Of a DNA stretch of 64,000 bases, positions 1-9,859 are shown one piece after another. Both the position numbers and the translations under genes were made by a program. Positions within the stretch are counted from its first letter, which is position 1, and each line of letters opens with the position of its first letter. The stretch is from Sistotremastrum niveocremeum HHB9708 (lineage: Eukaryota; Basidiomycota; Agaricomycetes; Sistotremastrales; Sistotremastraceae), in contig KV419398.1 in assembly GCA_001630475.1 (NCBI GenBank), positions 967,825 to 1,031,824 of the forward strand. The letters are read 5' to 3'. The notes beneath the pieces were generated by a model. It worked only from the letters and a program-made list of their open reading frames with translations. It had not been told where the DNA came from and made no database searches.

Positions 1-1482
1 AGAACACACCTGCAAATTCGCAAAACCCATATCCGCGAGGTTTCCCAGTGTCTCGATCAAAGACCAGCCTAATAAAATTCAGAGTGTCAGTCGTATGTAA
101 CATACCAGACGGGTTCTTAGTCACCTGAATCCAATCACTGTGCCAACGCTTTTGAAAACCTCGATAAGTTGGTCCTGTTTCGTTCAGTTAGTCAGAGTCT
201 TCAACGAATCGGATGAACTGACTTCGCCCATGTTATAAGGAACATTGCCGACTGTGTGATGAGATGAACATAGGCCGCATCTGAAAATCGTGAGACTCAC
301 CAAATACCACTCTACTCATGTTGGAAGATGCTGAGAGTCACTCCTATGAGCTAAAGAAGCAGACGGATTTCGTTTCGTGCCTGCCTCCACTCGACCGAGG
401 CCTTCGTTTTGTTTGTTCGGACCAAACAACGCTCATTGCATCTGCTAGTTTCATTCGATCAGCCTCTGCCCGCTGACAAGATGAGGCCATCACTAGTCGC
501 CAGAGGCGATATGCCTGGAGGTATGCCAGCCCCATTTGTGTCAATTCATGGCGTCATATCTGATAATCCACGCTAGGCAAACACTACGTATGCTCCTACT
601 CTTCAATCACCTCGATAAAAATGTTCACTAACATTAACCGTTAGATTGGTTGGTGGGGAGATATGGGTGGTCCCAAGCAGAAGGGGATAATTCAATACTG
701 TACGTCGAATCTTCGGTTCGCTACTTATCCCAACTGAATGGTCGTCTTATCAGCTCTGTCACCGTTCAAGCAGCGAGCATTCAAAGGTGCTCTGACTGGC
801 TATGTCTTCAACGGTTATCGTCGGTTGGCAGGCCATTTCCCTTATTTCATCCTTCCTGTGGTCATCGGTCAGTTTTGAGCTTCAGTGTCTCCGACATAGC
901 CGATGAACTTGACAACCGTGCCAGGCTACACCACATACACCTGGGCCAGTGACAAGTATCACTGGCTGAACAGCAAGGAAGGACATCAGTGGACTGCAGC
1001 ACACGAAAGCGGCGAGCATTAGAAGAATGTGGCAATATAGATCCTCAAAAGCAGTCTTGTATGTCGACTCAATCGTTATTATTCATGCATACAGCCTCTT
1101 TCGACAACCAAAGTGTCTCCATGAGGATAGCGGTGGAAACCTGTCTATTCCTTGGTAGAAGATTATCTCACGTCTGCGTATACTACTTCACCAAGTTCAT
1201 GCGCACACCTCGCCGTCAGTCTTCGGATGCTTGGACTCCAACGTATGACAGATTTTGTGATGGTCTATGAAACGGATATATGTCAAGTGATGTTACAGGA
1301 TGGGTGCGAGATATGTAGCTATGTGAACAGCATTGGGCTCGGATATGCATGTGTGGGTCAAGAAAGCGAAAGCGAAATGAAAGCGAGAAATCGGATTTGG
1401 CCTGGCCTGGCATCCGGAGGAAGATCCAAATATTACGAATAAATATGTTCCGGCGGATAACATTCCAAGACAGGACGGCAGA
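1..1482. other. Gene-poor left end, nothing recognised
   Basis: Only short overlapping open frames on both strands (for example 650-952 and 1152-1442 on plus). None has a recognisable motif, a convincing splice chain or fungal-protein composition. It may be the 3' flank of a gene outside the window and of the kinase-like gene that ends at 1483. Confidence 0.5.
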
Positions 1483-2488
1483 TCACAAGAATACTTTGGG
1501 CGTCATGTTCACTTGAGCCCATAATTTCGCAACCCGCCGTTGGGCATCTTGAAATTCGTTGTATTCATGCTCGTCTCCGTCGAAGTGGCACTCAATGTAG
1601 AGCTTTCTCATTTCCTCAGTCGACGGAAGCGCATTGTCCGGGAAAGTTTTGCCGTAGATCGTCACAAAACCTGAACAAACCGCTTTAATGCCGATTTCAC
1701 TTTATGTCATATCTGAAACTCACTTTTACACCAGAAGTTCATCGAGGTGGCAAGATGAAACAATTCGGCGCATGAAAAGTGGGATAGAGCTGGTTCAATC
1801 GATCCCTGCGGTGGTGATTCTGCGCGTGGACGAGGACATTTATGGCGAGAGGAAGCATGGGAAAAGCCAACAATTCGGAAAGCGTGGCCTCTTGATACAA
1901 CGCTGCTTCCCGTTAGATTCCCATGATGCACTTCCATATCATGGAGCACAGAGGCAAGTCTAAATAGCTCGTCCCTGGTAACAAGATTAACCATATAAAG
2001 AAAATCACGACACGCTACGTCAGGCACAGTGCGTCATCGAACACGGTTGACTCGACTCACTTTGCAGCTTTCGGGAGCGACTGTATGTTTTGACCAGGAG
2101 ACGTGCCGCAATATTCCATCACCAAACAACCTCTGAAGTTCGGTTTATCAGGAGTCGGCTCCGCCTCGAAGGTCCCGTAGAGCTCAGGAACAATGGTGCC
2201 CTGCACAGTTGAGAGGTGATTATCGTACATATCCGCCTCATGATCCATCGTCCGCTTCCCATCTTCGCCGTAGAACATCTTGACCACAACTTCACGTGGG
2301 TGAAGCACCTCGCCTGTCTGCCCATGCCATATAATCGCGATATCTCCGCGATGCAGAAAACGATCGAGATTAACGGATAGAGAGCCAAACACGCAGTGCC
2401 CGTGTAATGTCTCGCTGGCTCCCAGTGACCTCGAGTTTCGTGGAATGTGCAACTGCAAGGTGGCCATCGAGAAGGGAGTCCTGGGCAC
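1483..2488 (-). CDS. Degenerate protein-kinase-like protein
   Basis: Three exons on the minus strand (2488-2061, 1974-1724, 1670-1483) join in frame to 288 aa, with GTGAGT donors and a CAG acceptor at both introns. The protein resembles the small kinase-fold proteins common in Agaricomycetes. An early strand with VVVKMF carries the usual lysine, followed by a helix region and a hinge-like LVMEYCG. The catalytic loop reads HHGNL, so the usual HxD aspartate is replaced by glycine-asparagine. The metal-binding DFG position reads VGFSHA, without the aspartate. I see the fold motifs and the altered residues directly. That it is a pseudokinase, or binds a ligand without phosphotransfer, is inference. 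An APH-type small-molecule kinase relative is the alternative. No neighbour suggests a pathway. Confidence 0.7.
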
Positions 2489-3863
2489 GTGATGTTATGT
2501 TGAGGTCATAATTGTTCGTGTTTCAGGTTGAGTCTCCGCTTTGAGCGTCATCCGGCTATCTCCGTTGAGTAGTGGCGGGCGCGGCGAAGTCATTTCACTG
2601 CATCCGATCTGCTTGGATGTTGTAGCGTACCATATTTAGCTGTGCCTGCGCGCGTTCCAGTCTCTATGATTAATTGATGAATTATTGTCCCTGCTACTTT
2701 TCCTAATCATCTCTTGACATTTTCTTTCACCTCAGCCAAGTATACACGCATTTTTGACTGCGGGCCACCCAGATTCGACGATTTGTTTACTGCAGGTACA
2801 GGCTATAATACAGTCAAGTTATCGGGCCAAGCCGAGCCAGACCGCAATGGGATCGCTCACTCTGTTGCTCCACAATGTTTCTCGGGAGAATTCGGATCGT
2901 TTCATCGCTTGCATCTTGCTCCGGTGCATCATGAGACCTACATGTTCGACTGCTCGCCGCTGTGAGAACAGACTTAAGGAAACATAACCCAAGAGGAGGT
3001 GACTGTGAGGGTCCAATACATGAGGTCCTCGCACTGATGTTACCACGACTCCCTAATCTGCGATTCGGACCGCGAAGATGGTGCAGGTGAATCATCGAAC
3101 GTGCCCCAGAGGTCAGGACATTCGCAATATTGGACGTCATTGGTTGATTCCCTGCAGAAAGGACTATCCAGGTGACCTAGCGGAAACTTGAATCACATGT
3201 AAACGTAGCCGATGCGGAAGACTGGTACATTTTCAATGTTTTGACACGGAAGGCGCAAGTTTTGAAAATATCTATGGCCACCGAGAAAGAGGCATTTTTG
3301 CGGACAGGTCTCGGAATCAAAATTTAAGATGAGATTCTGTAGTTTAGAGGGTGAATATATCTTAAAACTGAACACACGGATGCTGGCTGAATGAAAGGGG
3401 TAAACATATATGAAGAATAGACCGGTTATCTGCTACTAATAGTACATCATAGCATTGAGAAGCTTCCCCGGACTCGGACAAACATGAAGTCAATAACCCC
3501 AGTCTTCTATAGAGTTTAAGAACCTGCCGCTATTACTAGTTTGTGTATTCGGTGGTAATGCGGGTAGAGTACCTGGGAGCTTCTTTCGGCAGGCGTCATG
3601 CAGATCCTTGCTCACTAGCACTCAGCGCCGCTCACATCTCCTAAGGAGCGCTTTTATCCTATGTTTGAGGGTATCAAACATGTAAAATAGTTGGCAGTTT
3701 GTTTAAACGCGTTCGGATCTGTCGCTCGACATGCACGGAATGAGAGGTATCATTAACTGATATTGCTATGTACTGGACAATTTACGATGATTTTGTCTGA
3801 CGATGAAAAGGTTGGAAGACGAGATAAATATCATGCCAGTAGGTCATATGCCAAGCGAATGTC
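2489..3863. other. Intergenic, no gene recognised
   Basis: Short frames on both strands (2714-2965 plus, 2814-3140 minus) overlap one another and have no recognisable domain. The part up to about 2650 should hold the promoter of the kinase-like gene. The 3' end of AA9 copy 1 lies at the right. Confidence 0.5.
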
Positions 3864-5309
3864 TTAGAGACACTGGCTGTAGTACGGGCTGGAGCTCTTG
3901 CAAGTCGATCCAGATGCGCAGACGGTGGGTCCGGTATAACCTTGACCGCCACTAGAAAAAATATCAGATGCAGGGAACGTGAAGCGAATTGAAAAGACTG
4001 ACCATTGTCCGTACTTGGTCTGAGTAGCGCCGGGCGCAGAGGAGGTAGTGGTGGTAGTGGTAGTTGAAGACTTGCTAGTAGATGAGGTGGTGGTGGTGGA
4101 TGAAGTAGTCGTGCTCTTGCTGGTGCTGCTTGAGGTCGTGGTCGTGGTGGTCGTGGTGGTAGTGCTCTTGGTGGTTGAAGAAGAGCCAGCGCCTCCAGGA
4201 GGGGTGGTAGGATCGGTAGAGGGCTGTCCCTTGGTGTTCCAGGTGGCGGTGGTGGGCCAGGGAGTGCCGGCAACAGTGGGTGAGGAGGTTCCGTAAGGAG
4301 CAGGTCCGGGGACTGAGAGAGATTTATGATGATGATGATCACTGCATTTTCGCGGAAGTACTCACTAGTGTAGGAGTTGAGTTGAGTGTAGATGTTGATC
4401 AAGATACCGGGGTCGCTTGCGCTGTAGGCACCTGGGAACTTGACGGTGGGAGGGGTAGCAGAACCGGAACCGCCGATGTTGAGTTGGTAGCAAGAAGCAT
4501 AGAATCTAAAACAAAATTCAAGTCGGTTACATCACCAGGGGTAAAACACGCACTGAGCGCCACCGGGAGAGCTGGCAACATGGAGAGCAATGACTTCCGC
4601 ACGGAGGAGATATTGACCGGGAGCAATATCGGAGGGGATAGTGAAGGTATAATGACCACAGTTGTCATTGAGGACCTCTTTTCAAAAAAAATCAATGCGC
4701 TGGTCTAATCAGAGCATTGTTGCAGACGAACCCGTGGCCCAGTAGTCGGGGTTGCTAGAGGGAAGACCCATCTCTGAGATCTTGAACCACGAAGAGCTTG
4801 AACCGACGGCCGAGGTCGCATCAGTGACTTTTGCCCTGTGTTACAGATCGAGAAAAATTAGCGACGGCTCGAAGTGGAATGGCCTCATACTAACAAGTAG
4901 ATCTATTTAAAACAATCAGAATATTTAAATGGCAGAGTCGGATCTGAAACTCACGTTGATAGGGCCGTAATGGTCTCCACCAATAGCTTCGTTCGCGCAA
5001 GTACGATCTCCAGGCTGCTGGTGCATCTCGACGGTAACGGAATCTCCAGCATTCAAGGTGCAAGTGCCGATGGCAGGGTGAGCGTTGACATTGCAAGCGA
5101 TGTCCTATGGGATCCAAATTGATCGGATATAGAGATGGTGACGCAATGGAACATACGTTGGTGGAGACGCTAGTAATAGGGGAGTTGCTCTGAGGGAGAC
5201 GAACACAGTATCCACCCTGGTCGACGCCGTTGACCCACAACTCTTGGAATGTGGCGTGTGCAGAAGCAGAACCGACAGCTGCGGCCAAAAGAACAGCAGA
5301 AAACAACAT
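3864..5309 (-). CDS. AA9 lytic polysaccharide monooxygenase with CBM1, copy 1
   Basis: Secreted copper enzyme of family AA9 (formerly GH61), which cleaves crystalline cellulose oxidatively. The signal peptide (about residues 1-17) ends before HATFQELW, so the mature N-terminus is the copper-ligating histidine. HQQPGDRTC and GGDHYGP follow, the latter carrying the second copper histidine. A GGAQFY segment supplies the usual Gln and Tyr. A long Ser/Thr linker (DNA about 4040-4200) leads to a C-terminal CBM1 ([12 protein letters not shown]). Exons read from minus include 5309-5157, 5104-4955, an 8-nt exon at 4902-4895, 4835-4732, and one starting at 4677. An intron splits GGAQ|FY and another splits the first Cys codon of the CBM1. 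Unlike its paralogs, the exon at 5104-4955 is uninterrupted: one intron is missing. The stop lies at 3864-3866. Confidence 0.93.
4040..4200 (-). repeat. Low-complexity Ser/Thr-linker tract in AA9 copy 1
   Basis: The plus strand is almost entirely GTG/GTA/GTT-type triplets, encoding Ser and Thr on the minus strand. It forms the flexible, probably O-glycosylated linker between the AA9 and CBM1 modules. It also creates a false Val/Glu-rich open frame on the plus strand. Confidence 0.8.
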
Positions 5310-6556
5310 CGTGAAGGGAAATGTTCCTTTAGGCTATACAGATTCTGACGCCCCGTGAAGTCCTTTTATACTGCAAATGCATCACGTTCGCTTAATATGG
5401 GGAACGTAGCACTGAATACGTGACAGGATAGGGTACCCGAAGAAGAGGCAGTACGGCACTACCCCGGCCTCCATTCGGTAGATATTCAAGAGAAAAAACA
5501 TGCGGGATCTTTGTGGTGAAGTGCCTTCCGGAAATCATGTAGAGATCCAAGGATTGACGTGATCTTGATGGATTTTCAACAAAAGTGTTCGCCGACGATC
5601 TGTCCATGAGGCATGTCCGAGTCAACGCCAAAAATAATGAGCCCGAAGCTTGCGCTGGTTGTAAATTCATAAGCAAGGTTTTTACGAGAGAAAGAAATGC
5701 TCAGAGAATCACTGCTCTGTGTTCGAACCTGAAGAGTGAGTGAGGTAAAAATAGACTGCTCTGAGTCAAAAAATAGCTCACGGAGGGCAGCTAGCTCTGC
5801 AGACGGAGATAACGGATTTATTGAGGATGGCTTCAAAACGCCCCCAGAATGTCTTGGCAGTCGCTTTCAGAAGCTGCTTCGCTAAATGTGCTCGCTGTAT
5901 CCTCTGTAAAATACGCCGCCTTGATACAGACCCGATCCCGATTGTTGGAAAAGTGATATCATGGCTGGCCGCCGCGGTCTCAAAAGCGACAACGGCGTAT
6001 TTCATGACCTACTTCATTCAATGAATTTGATGGACGGAGCTTTGGTTACGCTTGAATTAGGTGCAGAACCCCACACATGGGATATTACTGGGGATGGGAT
6101 GATTTCTTAACAGACAGAACATTTGACCACACGCACCGACTGAAAGGAGCCGCATTTCAATTTTCATCCGCTCTTGGATCGGCCGTGATTTGCATGCAAA
6201 ACATGCATAGAATTGGATCCATGGATCCGGATGGGCAACTTAAGCTTACTATATAATAAGCATCCATTGATCGGACAGGGTTCGTGCCAAGGAGAGGACA
6301 TTCGGCGGCTACTTGATTGTTGACCGGATACAAATCTGGATAGTTGACTTGCCCCGCGGTCGTCAGATCCTTCGTCATGAACAGAGTCAGAACCTCGTTC
6401 CCAAATTGGGCAGAGGCTGCTTTGTCCAGGCATATCATTTACGATGGCAGTTGGATAGCGATAACCAAAGCACACTATTGACAGTCTGACACAGTGATTG
6501 TATTACTTAGTAGCTCATAAATACAAGTCATGGTCTCCTGAACTACGCCAGAAGCA
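5310..6556. other. Spacer between tandem AA9 genes
   Basis: Apart from the copy 1 promoter on the left and the copy 2 3' region on the right, only weak minus-strand frames are present (5778-6005, 5576-5836, 6157-6438). The 6157-6438 frame has a plausible amino-acid composition but no motif I recognise. It could be a relic exon. Confidence 0.4.
5363..5370 (-). promoter_or_regulatory. TATA box of AA9 copy 1
   Basis: TATAAAAG on the minus strand, 54-61 nt upstream of the ATG at 5309. All three AA9 genes here have a TATA element in a similar place, fitting inducible genes with a sharp start site. Confidence 0.6.
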
Positions 6557-8045
6557 TTACAAGCACTGGCTGTAGTAAGCGTTTGAAACGGTGCAGGTCG
6601 ATCCTGAGGCGCAGACAGTAGGTCCGGTGTAGCCAGCTCCACCACTATGAAACATGTGAGCTATTGATGACTCCAGCTATTGAGGGTTATGACATACCAT
6701 TGACCATACTTGGTTTGCGTCGCGCCAGAAGCAGTCGAAGTGGAAGTCTTGGTAGTTGATGATGTAGTGGTAGTGGTTTTGGACGACGAACTGGTGGTAG
6801 TGGTAGTAATAGACTTGGATGAAGAAGAGCTCGAGGACGATGAAGATGTGGAAGTAGTCTTGCTAGACGGAGGGGGAGTACCGGCACCAGCGGGAGGAGT
6901 AGTCGGGTCAGCGACGGGTTGGCCAGCGGTGTTCCAGGTAGCAGTGGTGGGCCATGCGGTGGTGGCGACGGCGGGCGATGTCGTGCCGTAGGGAGTAGGT
7001 CCCGGGACTGAATATTATTCAACGAGTGAGTAGAAAAAAATAGAACGTATGCGTACTCTGATAGGTGTTGAGCTGGGTGTAGATATCGATGAGGATACCT
7101 GGGTCGTTGGCGCTGTAGGCACCTGGAATTGAAACGGTTGGGGGAGCAGCACTTCCGCCTTTTCCGATGGTGATCTGGTAGCAGGACATGTAGAACCTAT
7201 AAATGAATTTAGCCGACATCAAACCGTATATGGCAAACGGTTAGTCCTTACTGAGCACCTCCAACGCTGCTGGCGACGTGAAGTGCGATCACTTCAGCGC
7301 GGAGCAAGTATTCACCGGGAGCAATGTCGGAAGGGATGGTGAAAGTATAATGACCGCAGTTGTCATTGAGTACCTCTGAAATTTTGTGAGGATAAGAATA
7401 TTGGGTACAGAGGGAATGTCATACCAGTAGCCCAATAGTCTGGGTTACTCGAGGGGAGGCCCATCTCGGAGATCTTGAACCATGCAGCGCTGGAACCAAC
7501 GGCTGAGGTGGCATCGGAGACTTTGGCACTGATGAAAGTGTTAGTAAGAAACATCATCCAAGAGGTTTTTCGTACAGGTAGATCTGAAACCCGATGTCAG
7601 AAGATCAAAGAAAAATATTTCCAAAAAAGAAAAATTAACGTTTATGGGACCCCAGTGGTCTCCACCAATGGCTTCATCAGCGCACGAACGGTCGCCAGGT
7701 TGCTGGTGCATCTCAACAGTGACAGAGTCGCCGGCTATCAAAGATTGAGATTCTGAACAACGGCTATGCTGTGAGGGAACTCACCATTCAAAGAGCAAAC
7801 TCCTGGAGCGGCAGTTCCGATGATGTTGCAGGCAATGTCCTACATATCACAATCTCAACACCGAGTCGTAAAGTGTACCATATAAATCGTACATCGGAGG
7901 TCACACTAGTAACCGGTGAGTTACTTTGAGGTAGCCGGACACAGTAGCCGCCTTGATCAACACCGTTGATCCAGAGTTCCTGGAACGTGGCGTGCGCGGC
8001 TACAGTGCCGATGAATGCGGTAGCCAAAGCAGCAGAAAAGAGCAT
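6557..8045 (-). CDS. AA9 lytic polysaccharide monooxygenase with CBM1, copy 2
   Basis: Second secreted AA9 enzyme, in tandem with copy 1 and very similar to it. The signal peptide is followed by HATFQELW (catalytic N-terminal His), then HQQPGDRSC and GGDHWGP (second copper His; Trp here where copies 1 and 3 have Tyr). [15 protein letters not shown] and [11 protein letters not shown] continue the fold. A Ser/Thr-rich linker and a CBM1 ([12 protein letters not shown], ending NAYYSQCL) close the protein. Introns match the family: one after the N-terminal exon, one splitting the codon before AGD, then an 8-nt exon at 7583-7576, a further intron splitting GGAQ|FY (about 7200-7250) and the last one in the first CBM1 Cys codon. 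This copy keeps all the introns seen in either sister. The stop is at 6557-6559. Confidence 0.93.
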
Positions 8046-9210
8046 TGCGAAACGAAAAAATCGGGGAAGATGCGTTTCCTAGCTTGCAGAAGACGCTTCT
8101 GTCCTCGTAGTGGTTTTATACCCCCATGGCCACCCCAGGAGCTATTTTTGAGACACCTTCGAACGAGAGACCAAAATAAATTTCTGCGAGTTGCGACGGT
8201 CATAACCAAGTTGCAGTGGCCGGCGGAGGTCAGCCTTCCGACATATTGCCAGTACTCCGGCCCACTTTCGGTCAGGTTAGAGTATTTCGTATTTGGAGCG
8301 ATGTTTCCGTATACGCTTATATACTGAATCAGGTGGAGTCTAGTTTCCGAGATGTTGTAGTCGCTTCTCAACCCCGCGTAGTGTGATCGAGCATAGTCAC
8401 TGACACCGAACCCAATTCTTTCATCTTTTGTGACAGCGATTTTCAAAAATCAAGAAGTGTCAATCCAAGAGTGAAACATATAGAAGGCAACCAGGAGGGT
8501 TGAGTGCATCGCCATCTTCACTAGAGCAAGGTCTTCCAGCCATGATGGCAGTTGAAGATGGAAGCCGCAAAATACTTCCGCCTCCCGAAATCATGAACGA
8601 GACGGACATAACGGAGACGTCGCAGCGCTCAGCTTTTGCACTTACCCCAGTGACGCAGTATAGAGTCTTCTCCTTAGTGGTTCTTATCCCGAAAATCACT
8701 CGAGATCACGCCCTTTCTCAGTCTCACGTTCTCACAAATTTCACCCAATTCCTGTTCAAAACGTCTATGTCAGGACGAACCGACCTCATGCTCATCAAGT
8801 GATGCGGCTGCGAAACAAGCTAGGCTCCTTCCGAAAGCCTGTCCGTGAAATATGACAGTCGATCAATCTGGAACTGGGTTATCGACCGCTCCGTTTCCCT
8901 GAACAATCCCCGCTGCCCGCTCGTGAAGGTCTCGGTATACAGGGGTTGCACCCAGGGACAGCGGACGCAAAGCCAAGGCCTCTGCCGATGTGGCTTTGAA
9001 GTTACGGTGAGTCTTTGCTCAATGATGCCGTTGTTGATTAGACTGAATCCGAATGCTATAGTTGGCCGATCCACTACGATGAATATACAACATGAAAAAG
9101 GCTCCGATGAATAGGCATGAAGCCACTCTGGAGATAAATGCTTCTATAGGGTGTCAAGATGATGCTTCTGGTCGGCCATAACTTTTGGAGTTCGGCCGAG
9201 CCATCATCGA
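8046..9210. other. Intergenic region upstream of AA9 copy 2
   Basis: Holds the promoter of AA9 copy 2 on the left. Frames such as 8000-8446 minus and 8500-8802 plus overlap and show no domain or splice logic. No gene is supported. Confidence 0.5.
8114..8120 (-). promoter_or_regulatory. TATA box of AA9 copy 2
   Basis: TATAAAA on the minus strand, about 70 nt upstream of the ATG at 8045. Confidence 0.6.
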
Positions 9211-9523
9211 CTATGATCTGCTTGTGACTCGCTGTTTGTGTTGTCTGTTTTGCAAGTGAATCTCGAAATTGCCCAAAGTTTCTTCAGGGCCAGGAATGTA
9301 CAGCTAGGAATGCAACATCAGGTCAAATTGTCGTTGTACCACCGCTCATCACCCGGAGCTTGTCAATGCGTACCTTCCCCGGACAATCTTGACACTTTAT
9401 TCTCCACTCTTCTCGATCAGCGTTGGGACCCTGAGCTCGGCGAGCCACGATCTCAAACCGATCATTAGGGTACAGCAGTCTGAGGTGCTCAAGCTGATCT
9501 ATCATCCATTGAGGTATACTCAT
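9211..9523 (-). CDS. Tandem copy of the two terminal SNF5 exons
   Basis: Two exons on the minus strand repeat the last two coding exons of the SNF5 gene lying just upstream. The first begins at 9523 directly after an AG (CTTACAAG) and has PQWMIDQLEHL, YPNDRFEIVARR, EWRIKC and DCPGK. The donor GTACGC sits at the same Lys codon as in the main gene. The second has LYIPGPEETL and NFEIHLQNR and stops at 9211-9213. Identity to the main copy is roughly two thirds by eye, with no stop or frame break, so it looks maintained. The exon phase fits the upstream SNF5 exon (both phase 0), so it could be an alternative 3' end of SNF5. It could also be a stand-alone gene, since ATG is the first codon of the exon, or a conserved relic. 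Confidence 0.7.
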
Positions 9524-9859
9524 CTTGTAAGCAGTGGTTGGGTATGGACGTGCTCACAAGTGAGTCACGGATCCCCCTATCTCGCGCTTGAAATCTCGAT
9601 ATCGGCAGTCACCCGTCTTAAAGGGACCGAATGACTTCGCTCCGACCCCTTTGCACGCAATACTGGGACAGCTGACACTTCTAGAAGGACTTTGAGAAGT
9701 TACGATGTATACAAACTACAGATAGGATAATCAATACAATGATAGCGAGCAAACGTGAGAGAGCAGATGTAAAAACAAATGGACGGCCTATGACACATCG
9801 TGAGGAGGAAACTAAACACCGGTGTTCAAGCCTTGACACTGAAACATTACAATATCACT
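9524..9859. other. Spacer between duplicated SNF5 tails
   Basis: 3' flank of the SNF5 gene and intron or promoter of the duplicated tail, depending on how that tail is expressed. No other gene is seen. Confidence 0.5.

Noticed and set aside
4048-4296. Val/Glu-rich plus-strand open frame
   Set aside because: Antisense of the Ser/Thr linker of AA9 copy 1. The same effect gives false frames at 6710-6991 plus and 21623-22087 minus.
9211-9523. Second copy of the SNF5 tail being a simple decayed fragment
   Set aside because: Frame, splice sites and key residues are all kept, which argues against neutral decay, so it is listed as a possible functional exon pair or gene.
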